A stretch of 64,000 bases of DNA. Source: Panagrolaimus kolymaensis. Its lineage: Eukaryota; Nematoda; Chromadorea; Rhabditida; Panagrolaimidae. The notes beneath the pieces are model-generated. The model searched no databases. It had not been told where the DNA came from and saw only the letters and a list, made by a program, of their open reading frames with translations. This document shows, in pieces, positions 11,895-22,299 of the stretch. A program made the translations under genes and the position numbers. The stretch is from the NCBI GenBank assembly GCA_028622995.1, contig JAJQJQ010000009.1:3286001-3350000 (forward strand), written 5' to 3'. The number at the start of each line of letters is the position of its first letter. The first letter of the stretch is position 1.

Positions 11895-12260
11895 TTCCCG
11901 GCCAGCGATGAGATGATTGATGGATCATAAAGTATATAGTTGAAATTGGATCATTAAAAGGATCATTCATAGAATTGAATTATAGTGGCATTATAAATAA
12001 GCAAGTTTGATCATGTTGATTGAAGAAGAACATTGATAAGATCATAGAGTATATAAGCGATAATGTTTTTGAAACAAAGAAGAAAAGAAGAGGAATAATT
12101 GAGGTGTTGTGGTTTAAAGTTGATAAAGTTGATGTTTAAGATTTGATGATCGTAAAGTTGATGGTTTAGATGCAGTTGGTTTGAGTTGAAAGTGGCTTGA
12201 GTTGAAAGTTGTTTGATATGTGATTGGTTTGGGATAAATTTGGTTTGAGTTGTGATGATG

Positions 12261-13094
12261 TTATAATGATGATGAAGTTGGTTGATCTTTGCGACGATGT
12301 TTCCAGTTTTGTAAATGATGCTCCAAGAGCCCTTCCCCGCGGCCAGCAAAAAGTGAATTCACATTTTTATGAAATTCAAGTTTGCAAATCGTTTCAAACT
12401 CCGAAAATTCGAGATGTTTTACGATTTCGTTAATTCGATTATCTTGAGGATTTATCCGATTTTTAGGAATATGTCCGATGTATGACCTTGTCCGATCTCT
12501 TGATACTTCGATGTATGGTTCGTTATCGATAAGCTTTAATTGATAGTTTGAAATGCTTTCTTTAGCATCGATAGAATCACGTGGTCTCGTTTCAATGATT
12601 GAAGGGGTTTCTTTTACCTTTTCAAAATTCGCATCAACGTTGGAAGCTTTAGAATCCGATTCGATAACAATTTCTTGGCTTTTTCTAGATGAAACTTTGT
12701 TAAAGTAAATCGTTGCTGGTAATAGCTTCGTTGGATTAATACAATCTGTTTCCATTTCCAATATACTTTCAAGGATATGAAGTTGTTTTATCACTTCGTT
12801 AATGGAATCAAAAAACTTCGGGTTTTTAATCCATTCTTCAATAAGTTGTTTCTCGGAACTTCGGATGTTATCAACCATGGTACTTTCAATTCGTTCAATC
12901 CATTGTATAAAGTAATCGTTTAGTTTCATTACCTTTTCTTTAAGGCGTATGAAGTAAACTTCGAAATCCACCTTTTGTATGGGATTCCATGGAGTTGGTG
13001 TTATGGATAATTCGTTTTGGTACTTTGCTAAGTATTCCATTAGCCATTTATGATCACGATCAAGATTGTGTCTTATTCGATTAAACATTTTCAA
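12261..13094 (-). CDS. Gag-like protein of the small LTR element, 277 aa
   Basis: A single open frame fills the middle of the element, in the same direction as its LTRs. The protein is charged and helical, rich in Lys, Glu and Ile, with an early Trp-rich part (WLMEYLAKY.., YFIQWIERIES). It has no zinc knuckle, protease or polymerase motif. I do not recognise the family; position and size suggest a Gag-type structural protein. The Gly-Arg-Gly-Glu-Gly near its end lies in a locally GC-rich spot. Function is inferred only from context. Confidence 0.55.
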   Translation of the reverse strand: MKMFNRIRHNLDRDHKWLMEYLAKYQNELSITPTPWNPIQKVDFEVYFIRLKEKVMKLNDYFIQWIERIESTMVDNIRSSEKQLIEEWIKNPKFFDSINEVIKQLHILESILEMETDCINPTKLLPATIYFNKVSSRKSQEIVIESDSKASNVDANFEKVKETPSIIETRPRDSIDAKESISNYQLKLIDNEPYIEVSRDRTRSYIGHIPKNRINPQDNRINEIVKHLEFSEFETICKLEFHKNVNSLFAGRGEGLLEHHLQNWKHRRKDQPTSSSL

Positions 13095-13505
13095 GTTTTC
13101 TTATGAGAAATGCAAATATGTATTCGATCGATTAATTCAACGTAGTTGAAAACCGAAAGAATGTTGTTCAAATGTTATGTTTTCGTTTAACAATAGATGA
13201 AATAGCTCAATTATAAGAAGATCTTATCCTCAAACAAGAGCGAAAGCAGTGATTGATAAAGTTGTTTCTTTAACTTTTAATAATATGCTTAAATAACGAT
13301 CAAAATATGCGATTCGCTGATCACAGTGATTTTATAACGTTATAAAAAGAGCGATATTCGATGACTTAACACTTTGGAAAGTCAAAGAATGTAAGATAGA
13401 ATTTTCACCAACAATGAACCAAGCCAACGGTTTTGATGGTCAAAGTTTTAGAAAAATCACGATGTTAAAATAAATAAATGAATTCACTGATTCAAATATA
13501 AATTA

Positions 13506-13625
13506 TTAAGCCAAATGGCGATAAAGGGCCCAAAGGCGATAGAAAAAAAGTTAAGCCAAAAGGCGATAAAGAAGTAAAGAGCCGAAAGGCGATAAAATTG
13601 TTAAAGCACAAGGGCGATAGCAAGT
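13506..13625 (+). repeat. Degenerate short tandem repeat, AAGGCGATA units
   Basis: Four to six loose copies of a unit around GCCAAAAGGCGATAAAG, spaced by about 20-35 bases, lie between the Gag-like gene and the 5' LTR. They may form part of the untranslated leader of the element. Confidence 0.6.
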
Positions 13626-13702
13626 TAAACCCACAAAATAGTACAACCAAGAAGCCCACTTGAAGATTGCACCAGATTGAGTTGAACTGCCAGAGGCACC
13701 AA

Positions 13703-13885
13703 TGGTGCGGCGATCAGGACACCACAAACAGTATATTGAGATGAGAGAAAGAAATTAGACGACTGTTTTCCCAATACTTTATTCTTACACAAATGAAACT
13801 TTTTAATATTACAAAACAAATGACAATAAAGATATTATGCTAATTTTAGGTTAGAGAAATGAAGATGATCACGAGTGTCGTGACA
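13703..13885 (-). repeat. 5' LTR of the small element
   Basis: Direct repeat of 11712-11894. The outer flank is the target duplication CCGCA. Confidence 0.85.
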
Positions 13886-13933
13886 CCGCAAGGAAATAAT
13901 ATTATTCATCGTGATGAAGTTATGTTTAATCTT

Positions 13934-14080
13934 TTAATGGCATTGTCCCTCGAGACAAGATGCGTTTCCTTCAACACAATCTGAATCTGTTTTACAAAAG
14001 TAAAAAGTATGACCAACACCAATACTATTTGTTGATACGGTAACAAAAAGACATAGAAAGCCAACACTCAAAGCCAACAT
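13934..14080 (-). CDS. Small secreted cysteine-rich peptide, 48 aa
   Basis: One exon from ATG (14080) to TAA. The first 18 or so residues are a clear signal peptide (MLALSVGFLCLFVTVSTNS). The mature part has four Cys in the order C-x6-C-x6-C-x4-C with an Asp-Ser-Asp-Cys turn, a spacing seen in small disulfide-bonded secreted peptides. I do not recognise a named family. It begins only 49 bases from the LTR element, whose target duplication lies 44 bases beyond its stop codon. An extra exon downstream is possible but not needed. Confidence 0.6.
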   Translation of the reverse strand: MLALSVGFLCLFVTVSTNSIGVGHTFYFCKTDSDCVEGNASCLEGQCH

Positions 14081-14557
14081 AATTTCCCCAATATTAATAA
14101 TAAAAAAAATTTTTCCATGCTCTTAAATACCATGCATAGCAATAGGTGTCGATTAGAGATAATGGCATAATAAGTAGCATGTAAAAAGAAAGAAAAAAAA
14201 TTCTATTATTTGTTGTAAATATTATTGAAAAATTTTCAAAATCATTTTAATTTTTTATAAGCTTCTGGTTGTTTAAAAAAAAAACGTTTAAAATGTTATA
14301 AAAATATTTTTTAAATATAATAGCAAAAAAAATATTTTTTTAAATGATGCTTTTGTTGTTGCAAAGTAACTATATAACGTTAAAGGAGTAAATAATAGAG
14401 TTTGGTTTTTAAAAAAAATACGACTTTCCAATTAGTCATAATGGCGTTTCCTGGTCACTCGTTGGTTTGTATTATCAGTCTTTTTAGTATTTGATACAAA
14501 ATTTTGACTATCTCTAAAATATTTACTAACAGTAAGATGAGAAGGTTTTTCAAATAT

Positions 14558-16026
14558 TTACTCTTGAAAAGCATCCACAACAGTACCAAGGAATAAAATA
14601 TTTCCATTTTTATCCGAAACAAAATAAAGAAATGAATGATTAGCAGTAAATTTGACTTTTGGTCGGGGTGTGGGACCTCCAGAAACTTTCATAGCTTGTG
14701 ATGTTGTGCATGCAGCCATTTCTGTACCCTTTTCATTAACCTTAAAAACTGTTAAGAATTTTTGTAAAAATTAAATTAAAAATATACTTTGATATAAGCT
14801 TGATGATATGAGGCATAAAGATAAAGCTTTTTTGATTCAGTCATGTTAGAAAAGTCCGCAGCATCTGGATCAAAAGCATCTTTAATGCCAAGATTTTTCA
14901 AAACTTTGATGAGATCCATTTTAAGATTGAATCCGAATTTAGGCATTTTAACCTAAACCAACAAACATTACAAAATTAAAAATAATTTAAATGAAAAAAA
15001 GTTTAACCTGGCAAATACATGTTTTTTTGTTTTTTGCATGTTTAGTTAAAATCGATCCATTCAATTTTTCAATAATTTTTGGCAAACCATAAACACTTTT
15101 TGGCAAAAGTATAAACATCGCATAATCTCCTCCCTTATAATGAATACCAAGGACTTCATAATCAGAGGTTGCTTCATATCGATAATATTTATCGTTAAAA
15201 GAATTCATGTAAAAAACCTTTAAAATGTAAGTATTACGATAAATTAATATTTAAAAAAATATTACTTCACGTGTAATATCTTTTGAAACGTAAAATTTTT
15301 CTCGTTTATCATATGGTCCAGCAGGCATAAAAGGTTCTTGCCATTCACCTAGAAAATATATTGCATTAACAAGTACCAAACGAGTTAATGGATTCAAGCC
15401 ATCTTCAGGCACCATATTTTTTATTAAATTTTTTGTTGCGGATTCAACAAAATTATTAATTTCCTAAAGTTAATTTTAAGATAACTAGTAATTAGCAAAA
15501 TAAATAAAATGTGGATTTAAAAAAAATTATTCTTTTTTCAAACAATATTTCGTATCGGCTAGCTTACCTCTCGAGATCCTTCCACATCATTTTCAAAATC
15601 TAATTGTGAAAATTCTCCCATGTAATATTGTTTAATTGTATCAACAAATTTATCAAAAATCACATAATTTTTTGCAGCAAATATACGATTTACTGTTTTC
15701 AATGTAAATTTTTCATCTTCGCTGCTTTGTAAAAGTTTGAACATTTCAGAGAAATATTCATTAATACTTTCTAGTGATTTACCTAAAAACATAAAAAAAT
15801 AATTAAGAAAATAAAAAAAGAATTCTGTAACACAACCTCCAGCAATAACATCTGTTATTTGTTTTGCTGTATTTCCAGATGCACCATTATATAATATTGC
15901 TAAACCAAGGCTTATGGAAATTGGGGATAAAACTGATGATTTTAATCCTTCCAATTGAGTCTCCCGCAAAAGATTCAATGCAAAATTTGATTGAATTTCC
16001 AAATATTCTGAATCTTGTTCACACAT
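14558..16026 (-). CDS. Serpin (serine protease inhibitor), 386 aa
   Basis: Six exons: 16026-15837, 15782-15568, 15463-15266, 15217-15008, 14952-14788 and 14740-14558, giving 387 codons with the stop, the usual serpin length. Family text includes Leu-Ser-Pro-Ile-Ser-Ile-Ser near residue 35, the Asn-Arg-Ile-Phe-Ala-Ala segment, and the hinge Glu-Lys-Gly-Thr-Glu-Met-Ala-Ala-Cys-Thr at about residues 329-338. Pro-Lys-Val-Lys-Phe...His-Ser-Phe-Leu-Tyr-Phe then closes the fold. There is no signal peptide, so it most likely acts inside cells. The hinge keeps small residues at P14-P8, consistent with an inhibitory serpin; by the usual spacing P1 would be Val (or Lys one position earlier). A dead paralogue lies at 2773-6330. 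Confidence 0.92.
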
Positions 16027-17518
16027 ACTTGAAAGGATACAAAAGTTAATTTAAACTTGTGACACAAAGAAGTTTGTAAATATTAGAAATTATCTGGAAG
16101 AAAAAAACTGAAATTAATTATCTCTTTTTTATCAAAAACGTTCTATAGAATCAAAACAATTTCTATCATTTGTCAAGCATGGAAGCTACGCCAAAATGAT
16201 TCAAAAAATTCATTATGAAATTTTAGTTTTTGGATTGAAAGCAATTAAAGTTTTAATCGATTTCCAATGAAATCAATTACCGAAAGCATAATATAAAAAT
16301 TTATATTTAATCCTAAAAAACACATATCATAAATCTTTGGTAAAGGATTTTATTATATTTTTTATTGTTTAAAATAAAAAAATTGTTTTCTAAAAAAATA
16401 TGACTAAAAAATAGTTTCATGTTTTTATAATCGATTCTTTTTCCTTTTTTGTAATCAATTTTTTTCCATTATTTCTTGAAAAAAAGCTTTAACAATAGCA
16501 TTAGTCATAAAAAATACAATCTGCTTCACAATTCTTTGCCTTTTTCTTTTCAGAAATTGAAAAATAAAAACATTTTTTTTCACTTGGCTGGAAAAATAAA
16601 AAAATTTTCTCCATTGCATGTATGTAAAAAATATATTTCAAGAAATCTTAAAAACAAATTGTTATCCCTTTCCTTTACTAGTCTTCTTTATTAAAATGTG
16701 ATAAAAAAAATGCATTTATATCAAGATGTATGTTGGAAATAATTAAATTTACAAAAGCACTTGAGAAGTTATTATATTACGTTTGGGAAGGCTCGGCTTT
16801 TCTCTTTTCGGTTTCCATGTTTGGAGATGGACTTTCATTGTGCGATAAAATATCTTATTATATTTGAACCAATCTTCGAATTCGTCGAAAAACAATAAAA
16901 TAAATGCCTGGGAGTTTAAGCTTTCTAAAAGAGATTAATGAAAACTAACATAGAAAGAGAAGTAAAAAAAACATGAAAAAAAATTTAAAGTAAAAAAGCA
17001 AAAACATTTGACTTTCAATCGTTTTACTTGCCCAAAATTATTGAGATACTGCAACTTTTCTTTTTTTTAACATAATTAATTTCATTTTTTATTTAAACGA
17101 GACTCAACCCGTGACCTCGTTTTCTTGTTATAAAAGTTTTTTGTTTTTGATCAGTTCAAGCCTTTATTATATCATAAAATTCTTAAATTTCTTTGAAGTA
17201 AAACAATGAAGAAAAATTAGTTCTCAATTAATTAACCCAAAACTTTAACATCGACCATAAATAAATATAAATATTTCAGAAACCACTTTCATCAAGGAAA
17301 AATGTAAAGCGGTCAACAAATTTTATTTTCATTTTTTTAATCAGAAATTGTAAAGAAGGAAAATCAAAAGTTCCAAATTAGCTAATCCAAAACTTTGACA
17401 TCTACATAATGATGGCTATAAAACCTTGCATTTTCTTTTTGATGCTTATTTTCGAAGAGAAAATTTTTAAAAAGATTATAGGTATTTTCTTTCCCGGCAT
17501 TAGCTCATTGTCTTGTTT
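16027..17518. other. AT-rich stretch without a recognised gene
   Basis: About 1.5 kb of low-complexity DNA upstream of the serpin. I see only chance open frames (for example 16476-16694 on the plus strand, Lys/Asn/Phe-rich). Confidence 0.5.
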
Positions 17519-17612
17519 TGATGATTAAGAAAGGCGCATCTTTAGAAGATCCAAATCGAATTAAGTTTAAAGACATTTTAAATAATTAACAAAAAAGTAT
17601 TTTCCTTAATTA
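17519..17612 (+). pseudogene. UFL1 3'-end relic
   Basis: The translated text Ile-Lys-Lys-Gly-Ala..Glu-Asp-Pro-Asn-Arg-Ile-Lys-Phe-Lys-Asp-Ile-Leu matches the last 30 or so residues of UFL1 (about 11090-11177), including the adjoining 3' end. An in-frame TAA replaces a Leu codon near its end, and no upstream exon is present. It is the second of three dispersed UFL1 fragments, all on the plus strand. Confidence 0.8.
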
Positions 17613-17735
17613 AATTTTATGATGCTATTTATTTTAAGTAATATTCGAGATAATAAATATTGAAGATTATCATATGGAGCTTTTTTTTTATCATATGCGT
17701 GTGGTAAAAAGTTATAAATATTGATTTGAGAAAAA

Positions 17736-18863
17736 TCAAATGTTAAAAATTGGAGCTGAATCAACTGGTTTCCACTTTGACAAGAAATTTTCAAGAACTT
17801 TAAAAAAATTCATTTTATATTCAAGATTTTCATTAATGGCATCTAACATTGTTTCAACTCGACCATAATTTGCTACGTGTTTCTAAAAAATATGATACAT
17901 CCATTTAATGAAATGTGAATTAATGAGATTACCGTTAAGAAATTGCAAAAATGATCTGCGCGGAAATTAGTAGAATTCACAGACACTACAAATTCTTGCA
18001 ATTGCACTTTTCGTGACAAGTTAGCTAAACTCTCAGCCGATTTTTCAGTAATTATCAAACTATCACTTCTGAAAATAATTTTTTTTGCTATTATATTATT
18101 TAAAGAAGCAGTCCAACTAATTACTTTCTATCATAGTTGTAACTTGAAATATTTTTTTATCACGATAAAGACAATGAGAATGGTTTTTGAAATTTTTTTG
18201 TAAGTTTTCGAAAGCTTTTGAAAATCCATTCTCTTTATTTTTATTCACGTCTGGGTGTAAAAATGTTGCAACTATGACAAAAAAAATTTGTGCTAATTTG
18301 GACTGCTCTTTTAAGCTTATTTTTTAATACTTTAAATAAAAACGTTGTACACATGGAAAGCTTCTGAACACATCTTCCAGATGGGCAAAGTTTTCGTTAA
18401 TATAAATATTAACATCAATAAATCTAACTGCCAAAAGGTTGCAAGATTCGTTTATGCTATCTATTTCTTTAATTGTTAAATCTTGATTTTTTAATTTTAA
18501 ATATTCTATTCTAAATACACAACTTTGAAGTAATAATGTTGAGAAACAATTCCTGTTTATTGTGTTATCAATATGTAACCTCGAAGTAACAATATAATTC
18601 TTAAGAAAACTTTCGTTTTTAAGAAGTTGTTCATTAATAAAAGTTGAAGTCATCTTTAATGAATTTTCAATATATTGCATTCCATGCCCATTAGTATTTT
18701 TAACAACCAACAAGCTATAACATAACAATTTTTTCTTTGTGGCAAAAAAATATTTGCATGTTTTGTAAAGCTTGTAACTGGCAAGAGGACAATTTGAAAT
18801 ATATTGAATAATAGTAGAGTGAAATGGAAAATTTTGCTTTTCAAAATTCATAAAATCCGCCAT
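17736..18863 (-). CDS. Single-module F-box-like 'CKYF' family protein, 271 aa
   Basis: Exons 18863-18331, 18068-17933 and 17882-17736 join to 272 codons with TGA. The N-terminal part has Phe-Pro-Phe-His-Ser..Ile-Gln-Tyr-Ile and then Leu-Tyr-Lys-Thr-Cys-Lys-Tyr-Phe-Phe, the family signature. The last exon has the family's Phe-Leu-Ser-Lys-Trp-Lys-Pro end. The long second intron (18069-18330) is AT-rich. Upstream, 18864-18907 is open in frame and starts after a usable splice acceptor, so this may instead be the 3' part of a longer gene that includes 19011-20612. Function unknown; an F-box-like adaptor role is a guess. Confidence 0.65.
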
Positions 18864-19010
18864 TTCTAAGCCATGTTTTTCTTCAGTAACTTTATGGTTT
18901 CCAGTAACTTAAAGTCAAACTTTTATTATTTTAAAGGTTTTAAAATCCTCAACTTCTTTGTTTTTTTTTCAACTACTGTGTATTTTGAGGGAAAAAAAAA
19001 ACATCCTTAC

Positions 19011-20612
19011 CACTTAATTCCAAAAGGTTTTCATCATTATCTGTATTATAACTTGAAGATTTAAATGATTCAAAATCACGGTAATAATTTTGAAGAAAAA
19101 ATAATTGTGAACATTCTATTCCATCATACTTTTGAAGCTCGTTGCGATAATTAAAATATATTTGAAGTTTATCATTGCAATCTTTTATTGTTTCACTTTT
19201 TAATCCCTTTATCGTTTTCAAAAATTCAAGCGCTGCATCTTCCGTTAAATTATTAAATTTCATTTCTATTTTAACCATATCAATCAAATATACTTCAACA
19301 TTTTCGTTAATATGATAAAGCTGTTCTATTTCATAATAATATAATTGTCTCATTTCCATGTCCTCAATAAAAAAATGGCAGTAACGTGAGTAAACACTTA
19401 ACATCGCCTAGAAATGTTTAGATATAATATTCCAAGAATATTATTGGGAAAAACACCAAATTAACTCACAACTTTATCATGATTTTCCATATATTTGATA
19501 CATTTTTTCCAAAGATACTTTTCACAAAAATTTTCAGCAAGAGATTGTTCAAAATTTTGCAGAACAAAGTTATAATCAGAGTTTTCTGCTAACAAATTTA
19601 CCAAATTTTGGTAATCGCTTTCCTTTATTTTAGTAAATAACTGGAGGTTCTTCTTGTAAATATTTTTAATTTGAGCAGGCACAGGTGAAGCTTAAAATAA
19701 ATAATTGTTTTTTAACGGAAAAAATTATATATACTTTTTTAAAATTATTAGTATCCTTGATTTTTTGAAAATGTTTTATATTTTCGTTCAAGAAATTATT
19801 CACTTACTCAAGCATTCTTTGTAAATTTGAAAAACAGTACTCAAATAACGATGAGGAAATAAAATGCCATTTCTGATGTTTTCAAGATTATTTTTGTATT
19901 CGCCATTATAGGAAAAGCACCAATCATCTTCATAATAAGGATAAGTTGTGAGTTTGTTAAATTTTCGGCTCTGTAAAAAACCTAATTAGCTTGATAATCA
20001 AAATTTTAACCATAAAAGAAATTTTTTGTTGGTGTCAAATTATGCAATTTTTTACAAGTTTGCTTTAAAATTCATATATTTTTTGGAACTATTCATATCT
20101 TTTTTAAGGGTTTGTGGCAAATAAAAGAATCAAAAAGTTTGATTTGTCTCCTACCTTTTTTGGTAAACAAAAAAACACTTCTCCGTTAGGATTTATATAC
20201 GCTTCTTTTAATAGCGCACTATGGTAGAAATGTGACAAGCCAACGTCATTAAATTTTAAACAAAATTCAACAAACTCTTCCGGAGATTCATTTGACTGTC
20301 GAAAGTGTATTAATTCTGTCCTAAAATTTAAACTTTTTTGTCAGTCAAATTAAAGGAAATAAGGGCTTCGTTTTTGAAGTCACAATCACTACAAATGACC
20401 TATGATATAGTTTTTTTTTTTCACTATTTTTCTTATACTTTGAGAAAAAAACCTGACTTGAACCATAATTCCCATACTCCAGGGACAGCTGTGTAAGTTT
20501 CAACAAACTTAGCAAACCATTTCCTTTTTACTTTAACATCATTACAACCTTTTACTGCTTCACAGAGAATTTTCAAAGCTTGAGAATAGTTTGGAGGAAG
20601 TTTATTAGTCAT
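19011..20612 (-). CDS. Helical-repeat-like protein, 5 exons, 3' end uncertain
   Basis: Exons 20612-20458, 20320-20155, 19970-19808, 19690-19470 and 19407-19011 join in one frame of 367 codons and end one base into the next codon, so at least one more exon is needed. The text is helical and aromatic (Leu-Trp-Lys-Lys-Cys-Ile-Lys-Tyr-Met, then Val-Tyr-Ser-Arg-Tyr-Cys-His-Phe-Phe), which recalls HAT repeats of RNA-processing proteins such as Prp39. That resemblance is weak. The next acceptor that keeps the frame is at 18907, which would run straight into the CKYF gene and make a 653-residue fusion. Otherwise a very short last exon must lie between 18864 and 19004. Confidence 0.5.
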
Positions 20613-21493
20613 TACTCTAAAACAAGAACGAATATAGACGCAAAAATTATTAAGAAAAATGGCTTTTAAATTAGGCGAAGACTGAATTTAAAACATTTTA
20701 CGGAGCAAAAAACTTTGCAAATTTTTTTGACCGCTAAAACAAGGAAGGAAAATTTGATATGTTGTTATGCCTTTTTATTCTTTTTTTTTATGGAACACTT
20801 GCTGTTTTGTGCGTCTTTCATTTCACCATTGCAGCAGGATTTGTCGTTTATTTAAGAGGGAAGAAAAAATTTCACAAAGAAAAAAATCTCGTAGGTTCAC
20901 CCTTTCCAATTAATAATTGAGGTAAAAAAAGAAGGAAAAAAAACACTTATGTTGCTTAAATGGATTAAGCCATAATGAAAAATAATAATAAAAAACTTTC
21001 TTTTCTCAAAGACAATTCACTTGTATCTAAACTGAGTTTGGTTACAAGAAAATACATCGAACGAAAAGAATAACATTTAAAGAAGAATCTTTATTTTCAT
21101 TTGATACTTGAAAGAAATGTTATAAAAAGCGAAACCATTTGGCTAAACCAAATCAGAGGAAGTTTTTTTTTGTAAGTTGGTTGTGGTAAAAAAAAGAAGC
21201 TTTTTTTGCCTCTTAATTGCTATTGTTTCAAAACAATATTTATTTAAAATTTAAGAAAAAGAGAAACAAAATAAAAGTTTAAAAAAAATAAAATGATTTA
21301 AAACTAATATAAAACATTTAAAAAATATTACATTTAAATTTAAGAATTATTTTTATTGACTAAAGTTCGAGGCAGCTGGACGACGAGTGAAGGAAGAATG
21401 CCATCATTTTGTCGTATAACCAACCATATGACTAATTTTCTTCTGTAAAAAATTTCTGATTAGTATTTTGATAATAAAAAAACAAATGAATAA
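20613..21493. other. Intergenic AT-rich stretch
   Basis: A splice-acceptor-like TTTTAG lies just before the ATG at 20612, so an untranslated first exon or a trans-splice site may be here. I see no gene. Confidence 0.4.
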
Positions 21494-21834
21494 CTAACTG
21501 ATGCCTTCTCTTTCTTCCCTTTCTCGGGCTTCAGCTTCACGTCGAAGACGCGCACGTTCATCAGCTTCTGCCTGACGAATACGCGCACGTTCTTCAGCTT
21601 CGAGCAAGCTTTGATTGTTGTCTAAAATCAAAAATAATGGTTATTGACTATTATACATATGCTAAACTAAAGCATGTAGAAGTTAATAAAAAGATAAGAA
21701 TTAGTATAGTTAAAATTACTCTAGTGTTAATTGAGATTGTTTGTGAAAAGATAGAAAGATTAGAAATCACAATAAAAAAGCTTACATTCAACTAAATCCT
21801 TCAATGCTTGAAAAGCATCATAGGGATCATCCAT
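21494..21834 (-). CDS. Short charged coiled-coil protein, 58 aa
   Basis: Two exons, 21834-21786 and 21621-21494, join in frame (ATG to TAG). The start is acidic (MDDPYDAFQALKDLVE). The rest is a highly charged helix with the repeat Ala-Glu-Ala-x-Glu-Arg-Ala-Arg and Arg-Arg-Glu-Ala-Glu-Ala. The third-position bases here are richer in G and C than in the surroundings, which supports real coding. I do not recognise it; it may be the 5' part of a longer gene or a truncated copy. Confidence 0.45.
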
Positions 21835-21978
21835 AGCAGCAAAAAAAATTCAGACAAAGCTTAAAATTTGTTTTTAGTTTCTAGAATTTTAAATTTACGC
21901 GAAAAGAATAAATTTGTGAGCTTTAGATTATATATTAATAAAATAGAAGACAATGGGTAAAGGTATTAGCAATGATGT

Positions 21979-22299
21979 TCCTCGCCCGCCCGCAAGCGAC
22001 GGGCGTAGATATAAAAAAGTAACGGTCGCGAGCGGACAGGGGCGATTTTTAATAAAATTATTTTTTAACTCAGGACATTAAAAAAATTGTCATTTTTTAC
22101 CTCAAAAATCATAAAAAAATGGTCGTTTTTTGCACAAAAACAACAAAAAATAATTTTAACGAAAAAATTCGATCATTAACCGGAAATCTTGAATTTTGAG
22201 AACGGCGGGCGTACAACAGGCGAAAAAAGAATATCTCTAGTGGGCACTGCGCTGGCGCTGGGCGCTTTTTTGGAAATGTCGCGGGTGGCGGGCGGGAGA
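21979..22299. mobile_element. GC-rich MITE-like block
   Basis: In a very AT-rich setting this 320-base block carries GC-rich ends: CTCGCCCGCCCGCAAGCGAC on the left and, read in reverse, TCTCCCGCCCGCCACCCGCG on the right. The two resemble each other as imperfect terminal inverted repeats. The middle is AT-rich and non-coding. It looks like a small non-autonomous DNA element. I cannot define a target duplication. Confidence 0.45.

Larger units (their letters stand above)
11712..13885 (-). mobile_element. Small non-autonomous LTR retrotransposon (TRIM-like)
   Basis: Two direct repeats of 183 bases (11712-11894 and 13703-13885), alike apart from about four differences, bound a 1.8-kb interior. 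The flanking bases CCGCA at 11707-11711 and 13886-13890 form a perfect 5-bp target duplication. On the minus strand the LTRs begin TGTCACGACAC. Just inside the 5' LTR is a possible primer-binding site, TGGTGCCTCTGGCAG. The interior codes for one Gag-sized protein and no reverse transcriptase or integrase, so movement would need a partner element. Confidence 0.85.

Noticed and set aside
12011..12349. 112-codon minus-strand frame overlapping the small LTR element
   Set aside because: His/Asn/Gln-rich text produced by the TTGATG-rich non-coding part of the element.
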